From Kappaphycus alvarezii (taxonomy: Eukaryota; Rhodophyta; Florideophyceae; Gigartinales; Solieriaceae): a DNA stretch of 64,000 bases. Location of the stretch: positions 496,001 to 560,000 of the forward strand of contig NADL03000009.1 in assembly GCA_002205965.3 (NCBI GenBank), given 5' to 3'. The notes beneath the pieces were generated by a model. That model was not told the origin of the DNA. It was given only the letters and a program-made list of their open reading frames with translations, and made no database searches. Positions within the stretch are counted from its first letter, which is position 1; every line of letters begins with the position of its first letter. Below, one piece after another: positions 57,433 through 64,000 of the stretch. The translations under genes and the position numbers were made by a program.

Positions 57433-57470
57433 GTCCTCATATGAGGGCAAATGTCCTCATATGAGGACAA
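57433..57470. repeat. Paired CATATG-centred palindromes, right pair
   Basis: GTCCTCATATGAGG (57433-57446), a short spacer, then TGTCCTCATATGAGGACA (57452-57469). Same order and orientation as the left pair, so the two pairs are direct repeats about 460 bp apart. Confidence 0.9.
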
Positions 57471-58125
57471 CGGTCCAATAGACACTAGTCCCCCGTTTTC
57501 AGTAGCCCAAATCTCAGCCGCATACCAACCCTAGAGCACCAAACTTGGTCACGGCATTTGGAGTAGAGTTGCGTACAGGGCGACTGGAAAAAGAACGGAT
57601 GGAAACGGGCTCTAGTGGGACAGAAATGAAACTTTTTTGGATTCAGATCCTTTTACTGGGAAACAACTAATACAAAACCGACCACATCTTCCATTCATTA
57701 AAATAACCCAAAAATTTCCCCGACTATTACGAAACAGCCCATCTAAAATATTACAATAAATGAATTTTGAAAACAGTACAGAACGCAACTATGTAAAGTG
57801 TACTATGTTCATGTGTTACACACCTCACTATATGCATATATTCATGATTATCGCGGACCACAGTAGCGAGTTCAACTTTTTCGCACTATTTAAATTTCTA
57901 CGAAATTTATGCGAAAAAGTTGGGAAATGGCCTGTCCCCACAAACACGTACTTGACTGTTACAGTACTGTACAGTAATGTTACTGTGTGGGACGGGCCAG
58001 TACTGTACAGTATCTGATTAACGAAAGTGTACAGCATTCATTTATCTCGAGTCTTTTCTACAAGATACTCTGACGGGACTGTTTTAAGAAAGGATCTTTA
58101 GCTATTACTTATCTTCAGTGTGCAC
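57471..58125. other. AT-rich intergenic region with TACTGTAC motifs
   Basis: No gene. Palindromic ACAGTACTGTACAGTA (57961-57976) and CAGTACTGTACAG (57998-58010) lie 22 bp apart. Confidence 0.4.
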
Positions 58126-58225
58126 CGACGGACCGGCTATGGACTACCCGGTTAGCACTTAGCTAGCAATATAGTCGGATCCTGCAGCGGACACCCGTTT
58201 TACTGATGCCATAAAGTTACTTCCT
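58126..58225 (+). mobile_element. LINE 3' tail (fragment F)
   Basis: GACTACCCGGTTAGCACTTA, then GCTAGCAATATAGTCGGATC ... ACTGATGCCATAAAGTTACT, the uninterrupted form of the tail seen at 41125-41223 and 43851-43905. Only the last few codons (MDYPVST) precede it. Confidence 0.8.
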
Positions 58226-58244
58226 ATTCATTTGAGAACGAACT

Positions 58245-59391
58245 AGATGGACCAATTCGGTCACGTGCAGTGGGGCGCGCGATATGATGTCAATAGCCAC
58301 CGACGACCACAAAGCGTAACTGACACGCTGTTAGATGCGTGTGCGAATCGTAGCGTCCAAGGTGTGGCATTCCCTGGTACACGTGGTACAAACTGATGAA
58401 TAATGCCGTCTCAGGAGAAGGGGCACCGAGGGAGTCGAAAACCAGAGGCTGGGATCGGAAACCTGGGTCGCGGGAGGGCAGGGAGGGGGGCACCAGGCGT
58501 TAAAGGCTAAGATCCATCCTGCTCGGTCATACCACTCACGTGCGGAGCACAAGGACAGACTGAGTCAATGAGGACCAACTAACCGTGTTGAGGCGCTTAT
58601 GAACGCGTCGGCGTAACACAATGTCGGTCGTTTGGTAGCAGCGGACGATGCGGGCGGTGCAGTCTTCAAGAGGCCGATGGTGGTAGGGAAGGGTGTGCCG
58701 AGCGAGTCGAAGGCGACCGGCTGGAACCGGAAGCCGAGAGCTCAGGGACCAGGTCGAGGGGGGGCGCACCGGGAAATCTAACGTTTTAAGTCCGATATCT
58801 TCGGGTGATGGGCCGCGTCCGCGGCACTACCGGGAGCATGGGCGGCTTTGGTGAGGACAGAGGGCTTGAAAGGACACCCCACGGTAAGTGCATATTGCCC
58901 CAAGAATATGCGACCCGATTACATGACAAGTCTCAATGAAGTAAAGTTTCAGTCCTACGCAGGCACAGGATGGTCTGGCCGGCCGACCTGCGGGGCGGGG
59001 GGGCAGAAGAGGAGGTCGGCGGGCCGGAGTTCAGTCCCGGGGACGGAGCGCACGGCCTTAAACCGGCAGTCCAGCCCAGTGGCGCGCACAGATTGAGAGG
59101 CGATGGCGTTGCGGTGGTGGTGTCTGTGGAGGCGGCCAAACCCGTGCGGGCAGTGGTCGGCTGCGTGGTCTCCCCAGGCATCGTGGGGCTGATGGCATTG
59201 TTGGCAGCGGAGTGGGAGTCGGAATAAAAGGGCATGACGAGCCAATGCGCCTGAGAGACCGACGCGGTGGCAGGGTGGGCGGTGAGGAGGGCAGTGCCCG
59301 GGCTGCGGCGAAAGGCCTGTTCACGGGTGCGGAGACGGCGGCCTTGGTTGAGTGAATAGGAGTCTAAGATGTACACTGTCGGATCCGACAA
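58245..59391 (-). mobile_element. LINE C-terminal coding fragment (fragment G), longest copy
   Basis: The minus strand from 59391 reads LRTREQAFRRSPGTALLTAH, then SQAHWLVMPFYSDSHSAANN. A one-base shift gives the knuckle CQQCHQPHDAWGDHAADHCP followed by HGFGRLHRHHHRNAIASQSV and VPGTELRPADLLFCPP. Degraded C-terminal modules follow (TARIVRCYQTTDIVLRRRVH, LNTVSWSSLTQSVLVL near 58600; SLGAPSPETALF near 58410). This includes the CxxC...H...C knuckle that the other copies lack or have lost. Its 3' end faces the 3' end of fragment F, 20 bp away. Confidence 0.78.
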
Positions 59392-60003
59392 ATACGGCTA
59401 TACCACGTCATGTGAATATGCTGTTGCAAAAGATCACTTGAATGCCGCAGGAAAACTACAATGACTCCTCTCTTCCGACGGTGATGACTTGACGATACGC
59501 GAAACTCTTGGGAGTTTTATGAACAGTGTCTGGGATGAATCCCACTCATGCCTTCTCTGAGGCCCGCTGACCGCTTATCACTAATCTACGTTCTCTCACA
59601 AATCCAAGACTTTCGTTGCTGGCCTGACATCCATATGTACATCGCATCACGCAACTCCTCCAACGCGATAAAGTTAACACTTTTCTCCTCGGAGCGTGTG
59701 TGACTTTCTTACGGGACAGGACACATACCCGACTGCAGGCAAGGGCGTTTCATCAACTGGAGGGAGATGGTCTAAAATTCCACGCCCCGCCGCCTCAATA
59801 CACCCAGCACGGGTCAAGTGTCTGCAGAAAAGATCACACGCATATTGAGTTGTCGATAACTCCACCCTCTCTCCAAATTTCCCAGCATTTCACCATTCCA
59901 TTCAGCCATACAACCCACACCTCAACAGGATATCCCGAGCATCGTTCGATCCCTCCGTTCCACGACACACATTCCTGCAATTTGAGTTCGAGGTTCCCAG
60001 AGA
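59392..60003. other. Intergenic, no firm gene
   Basis: A 63-codon minus frame (59865-59674) lies downstream of the WD40 gene and has no motif. Otherwise nothing recognised. Confidence 0.35.
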
Positions 60004-61660
60004 CTAGGAACCTCTTGCATCGGTCCCATCTTCAACAACTTGTCCACAAACAGCTTTTCTGGCTTTGCCTTTCAGGACTCGAAGAATCACGACCCCCAAT
60101 CCCGTTATCGCTATTGCCAGCGCACCCAAGGACACTATCTCTTCAGCCTTCAGGGGCCATCCGGAAGACCACAGCTCGCCTTCCGTCTCGAAAGTGATTC
60201 TATCAAACTCTTCCACCAAAAGCTTTTTCTGCTCTCCAGACTTCCCTGCCGAGGTTCGTCTAATGTCCTTCACTTGATATAGTATCAACTGCCCTTGTCT
60301 TCCGACGAGAAGCAATCTGTAATCGTCATCCTCGTCTTCTCCATCCATACAGCCCTTTTTCCCTTCCTCGCTTTCGCATCCCTCGTAATCTACTCGAAAC
60401 TCAACTCCACCATCCTCAGTTTCCACCCCACTTTCTCTAATGTCCGCTGCTTTTATCCTCTTGCCACTCTTTTGTCTCTCTTCGAGGTCTGCCCGGTTCT
60501 ATCTTTCTCGTTCCCAGTACCGCCCAACTCCACTCTACATCGCCCCTGGCTCCTCGTCCATCATTATTCTCCTTCCTTTCATTTCCTCCTGCTCCGCCAC
60601 AATGCAGCGACCCAATCCAATCCAGTATTCCGTCCCCACCTCCATCATCATACAAGGGGAGTACAGACCCCTCATCGCCACCGCTCGCTCCCTCCATGCA
60701 ATCAAAAAGACTTTCCCTCACTCCCATTTCAGCGCAAAACGCAAACGGACCCCCGCCGTGCCATCTCCTTTGCCTCATCCTTGCGTCCATACGTGGTCTC
60801 GCTGGCCACAGCAACAACGGCTCTCCTCCGGACCCAATGCACCATCCAACATCTCATCTTTGCCGAAGCCATATCGGACCATCTTCTTGCCTCCGGACGA
60901 CCGGAGCGGTACAAGATACCACCGCCTTCTCTGCTTTCATAATAGCAAAGGTGCCATCAATTGAAGCTGAGGCGAGTAGTTCTCCATCTGGTGAAAAGGC
61001 TACGCACGGAATATTGTCGTCATGAACAGCGGGTTGGACAAGAGGGGCAGTGAGGTACAGATCCTGATCAAAAAGCAAATAGATTAGCGGCAGAGAGCTG
61101 AACGACGCGACGGGATTGTTACTAAAAGCAATGCTTTCCTCTTGACGGGCGTGGTCATGATACACATCCAGACCCCAGGCACTAACATAGCGGAAGCGAC
61201 GGAGACGGATTTGCGAGGTTTTCCAAAAGCATCACAGTCTGTGCGTGCGGTAGGCAAATGAAGAAAGGACAGGGATGCGGGCTCGGATGGGCGCTCCTGT
61301 CCGCCGGCGAGAAGAGGAGGGGACCAGCGAGGGACGATTTGAGAGTGCGGGTGTTGTTGATTGTGGTGGGTTGGGGAAGGAAGGGAGGCGACAGGTTGAA
61401 GGGACAGGCCGTTGGAACGGACTATGCGGTACACAGAGAGGTGTGATGGAATGGGCAAAGTAAAGATGGATGTCGTCGGTGGAGAGAAGATTTAGACGAT
61501 ACGAGGAATGCAGGCGGGGAAGTCGTGACGGTGGGGTAGGGAGGGTCGTGGAGTCGAGAAAGAGGGTGAACAACTTGGACAGAGAGGCCACGTAGGGGGG
61601 AGGGTTTGGAGGCATGATGCGTGAGTCAGCAGCGGTCTTGCAGCAAGTTTGGAACAACAG
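60004..61660 (-). pseudogene. WD40-repeat protein with C-terminal membrane anchor, frame-shifted; possibly Sec12/PREB-like
   Basis: Coding signal runs on the minus strand from about 61660 (PPYVASLSKLFTLFLDS) to the stop at 60004. A clear WD40 blade is HDDNIPCVAFSPDGELLASA then SIDGTFAI (about 61029-60950). The last segment, 60426-60004, is clean. It has an acidic stretch (CMDGEDEDDDYRLLLVGRQG), a beta-like LILYQVKDI, and a single hydrophobic segment near its end (AEEIVSLGALAIAITGLGVV then ILRVLKG). A WD40 propeller tethered by a C-terminal helix is the plan of Sec12/PREB, the ER exchange factor for Sar1. I offer that only as a hypothesis, since the diagnostic N-terminal loop is not readable. 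At least two frame changes and a stop near 60854 interrupt it. Confidence 0.55.
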
Positions 61661-62139
61661 AGTTTAGTGTTAGACGGGAGAGAGGGCGCTGAGGTGCAGG
61701 CGTGACGAAGACTGAACTTGCGCTGCGACGAGCACGGGCATTCCATTTCGGTTTTGGGCTTGTCATGGATCCCATCACGCACAGACTTTTGATCCACAGC
61801 CCTCGAATTCTAAACCTGTAATGCACTGTACCCTTCGAAGGGTACAGTAAAGTACTGTACAGTCCTATCCCACTGCACACTTTCATCACTGCCGAGTTCA
61901 GAGAAAGTCAACCAAATCAACCCCTGTCGTCTTTGCAAACTTTCATATGGCCATCATCAACCCTCCACTACCTCTTCCCGCACTTGTCAAAGCGCTGCGC
62001 GATCCACCTGCCGCCAATAACCGCCTACCTCCATCTCCCCATCCAGCACGCTTACAACACCAAGTCCTCCCCAGTACCTCACACCCTCACTCCGTCTTCT
62101 TCCTTTCACCCGTTACCGTGCCCCGTCCCTTCATTACCC
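61661..62139. promoter_or_regulatory. Intergenic region with a perfect 24-bp palindrome and TACTGTAC motif
   Basis: The 12-mer ACTGTACCCTTC at 61825-61836 is followed at once by its exact reverse complement GAAGGGTACAGT (61837-61848), then by AAGTACTGTACAG. It lies about 170 bp upstream of the start of the WD40 coding signal and so may be a promoter element. Confidence 0.45.
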
Positions 62140-62787
62140 AATTATACCCGCCCGCGCCAACCCCCCGCCAACCAATGGCCCGACCCAATACACCATATGC
62201 CCATCCCACTTTCCCTCAAACACCGCCAACGCGAGAACCAAGCAGGGTTCATACAACTCCAGTCCACTCGCCCCCCACAGCCAACGCACCGACAATAACC
62301 CCCGTCACCAAACCCCAACGTTTCACCCTTGCCCTTTCCTCAAACAAATGCTTCATCATTATAACGGCCACACAAACCACCCCGTCAATACAGCCTCAAT
62401 TCCCACCGCTAATTGCGTCGAAACATCCTTATGTGGCATCGGTGGGTCAAATGCACCTCGCGCATAGTCCGGAAATACCTGCCCGGCGAATGAACGGATG
62501 GTAGCAACGCCGAGGAAATGGCCGACGAATTGCGCCACGATCATGATCAACGCGTGGGGGGTTTGTAAATCGTGCGTTAAAAGTAGTGTTAATGTTACGA
62601 TCGGGTTGAATGGCGAGCCGAACGAAAGGCTGAGCAGTTCCCAGATTGCCATGATCACGACAAAGAGTGAGAGGAACAGTGGCATTGGAGGAACGCTTGC
62701 TAGTGAGGGAGAGAGTGAATGGAGCAAGGGGGATGTGCTTAGCGTAAATGTGAGCAGGATGAAGAAACCCATAGATAAACTGCGCAA
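62140..62787 (-). pseudogene. Aquaporin (MIP family), AQP11/SIP-like, frame-shifted in the second half
   Basis: Membrane channel for water or small solutes. The 142-codon minus frame from 62787 has hydrophobic helices (FILLTFTLSTSPLLHSL; VVIMAIWELLSLSFG) and the first pore motif as FGSPFNPIVTLTLLL, where NPI replaces the usual NPA. Then comes the helix IMIVAQFVGHFLGVATI, and after a basic loop LAVGIEAVLTG. A one-base shift near 62350 continues VVCVAVIMMKHLFEERARVK and WGLVTGVIVGALAVGGEWTG. A second shift gives the second motif MNPAWF (about 62257-62240). Asymmetric NPx motifs with a preserved second NPA are a feature of the unorthodox SIP/AQP11-like aquaporins. About 220 residues in all. The two shifts mean either a pseudogene or assembly indels. 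Confidence 0.65.
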
Positions 62788-63713
62788 AGTTCCAACAGGA
62801 ATAGGCGGTGGTTAGGATGGCGGCGAAGGTGATGCATTTGGATCGGGAGCATGACGAGGGGCGCGTTTGGGGATGGGTGGTGCCTGCACTGGGTGGTTAA
62901 CTTGGGTCAACGGCGCAAGTTTGGGCGCAGGGCTGTGAGGTTCGTTATGGTGTGGTGTTGGGGAATGGCCTCTGTAGTGGCTTAGAATGTAGAGGTTTTT
63001 TTTGACGTTGTGTCACAATCTTTGTTCCGCACAGTACCATGTTGGAAATTTTTCAAACTCACCTTCACAAAACACTTTGCTAGCGAATGCTTGCATTTCG
63101 AAAGCATCTTTACCCTGCTCCTGTTGCCTTCTCCGCACTCGCGGTTTCGGCGCATGATGAGTCATCCACCGTTTCTATGCAGCGTATCGAGCCGTACGAT
63201 TCGACACCTCCGATAAACAAATTGCAACACATCATTTTACTGTAGCGGATCCTCATCACCACGCTCCGCCTCATCGCCGCCTCTTACGCAAAGCATTCTA
63301 CTCTATTGTTCTCTTTCACAGGCACATTACACTAGCAGGGAAAGCCCTCTAAAATCCAAAGTAAATTCTACATCAGACTAGGTTAGATGAATGTCGCACT
63401 CAACAAAAGGGCATTGATATATACGTTTGAAACCTTTCAGCCATGAACAACCTTTTAGTGATGCAGGCATCGAAAGGACCCTATCAGGCACGTTCCCGTG
63501 ACACCGCAAACTTAGCGCCAAACTTCATTAAACGCTTCATCGCAACGCCTCCTCCGCACATCAACACATCAACACAACCTGTCATGTTGCTATGTCACAG
63601 GCAAACCTACCGGAATGTCCCGCATATGTACAACCAGACCTGCTACCTCGGGTATTTCCTTGAAACGGAATAGAACTGCCGCTACCTCACCCAACTAGTC
63701 ACTCGGAAGCTCA
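62788..63713. other. Intergenic, no gene recognised
   Basis: Short plus frames (63010-63216, 63443-63673) have no motif. The region should hold the aquaporin promoter and the 3' end of the next minus-strand gene. Confidence 0.35.
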
Positions 63714-64000
63714 CTAACGATCAGTTGTGTGCGAACACACAAGAAGCTCCATCTCTGCAACCCTGCTTAGTCCCAAAATACTTGCATCTCTTCCTCTGTT
63801 TTGACCCTTGCTCTTTGGCCTTGTGATTGTTTCCACTCGATTACTGTTCCCGCTAGACTTCCCACCTTTCCCTCCTTTCTTCGTATTCCCCATGGGCACA
63901 GGACCTGGACCCATCCCAAAAGGCATTGGCATCCCCATTGGCGGCGGCATGGGCATACCCATTCCCATCGGCAGCATATTCGGTCCAATTCCCATCGGAG
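63714..64000 (-). CDS. C-terminus of a Met/Gly/Pro-rich protein, cut by the right edge
   Basis: The open minus frame runs off the window. It reads MGMPMPFGMGPGPVPMG, repeated Met-Pro-Gly units typical of RNA-binding or spliceosome-associated proteins. A basic stretch KKGGKGGKSSGNSN and the tail KSKGQNRGRDASILGLSRVA follow. It stops at 63714. The low-complexity composition does not allow a family call; the domain that would identify it lies beyond 64000. Confidence 0.55.
   Translation of the reverse strand, partial: PMGIGPNMLPMGMGMPMPPPMGMPMPFGMGPGPVPMGNTKKGGKGGKSSGNSNRVETITRPKSKGQNRGRDASILGLSRVAEMELLVCSHTTDR

Noticed and set aside
60295..60964. Long plus-strand frames of 174 and 215 codons
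   Set aside because: They overlap the minus-strand WD40 gene in GC-rich DNA and have Ser/Leu/Pro-rich, motif-free text, as expected of antisense shadows.
61947..62504. Plus-strand 185-codon Pro/Thr-rich frame
   Set aside because: It lies antisense to the aquaporin second half. The minus strand carries recognisable pore motifs and the plus strand does not.

Overview
The window looks like nuclear DNA of a eukaryote. Islands of GC-rich host genes are separated by long tracts of decayed transposable elements. GT-AG introns, a plant/algal-type isoamylase, floating LTR retrotransposons and PIF/Harbinger elements all point to an alga. A florideophyte red alga (Chondrus-like, with short intron-poor genes and starch debranching enzymes) is the most likely source. 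That assignment is inference; nothing here is a decisive taxonomic marker.

Layout. 0-9.5 kb: AT-rich DNA with two decayed, unrecognised minus-strand genes (1-2.1 kb and 5.6-7.0 kb) and otherwise nothing clear. 9.5-17.1 kb: a complete but dead Ty1/copia element with 248/256-bp LTRs and a 5-bp target duplication, carrying a nested 1.95-kb hAT-like element. 17.1-23.6 kb: two PIF/Harbinger elements of different lineages, each with a transposase gene facing a Myb/SANT-like gene, bounded by fragments of a non-LTR retrotransposon. 24-31.8 kb: a host island with a small two-exon gene, an unknown acidic-tailed gene, a very G-rich/C-rich tract, a BAR-like protein and an isoamylase. 33.5-55.2 kb: stacked Ty3/gypsy elements. 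One copy (gypsy-3) is split by an LTR-bounded insertion (38,334-51,851, target duplication CGGAT). That insertion itself contains a gypsy gag-pol, a pogo/Tigger transposon sitting in a LINE tail, and several LINE fragments. 55-59.4 kb: more LINE fragments and an unusual palindrome set. 59.6-64 kb: host genes for a WD40 protein with a C-terminal membrane anchor, an aquaporin-like channel and the end of a Met/Gly/Pro-rich protein.

Almost every long coding region, host or transposon, is broken by stops or frameshifts. For the transposons this is normal decay. For isoamylase, the WD40 gene and the aquaporin it could equally reflect indel errors in the assembly. No defence system, gene cluster or CRISPR-like array was found. 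The most informative content is the insertion history, which can be read base by base from target-site duplications, together with a dispersed family of endonuclease-type LINE 3' ends and two recurrent intergenic palindromes.
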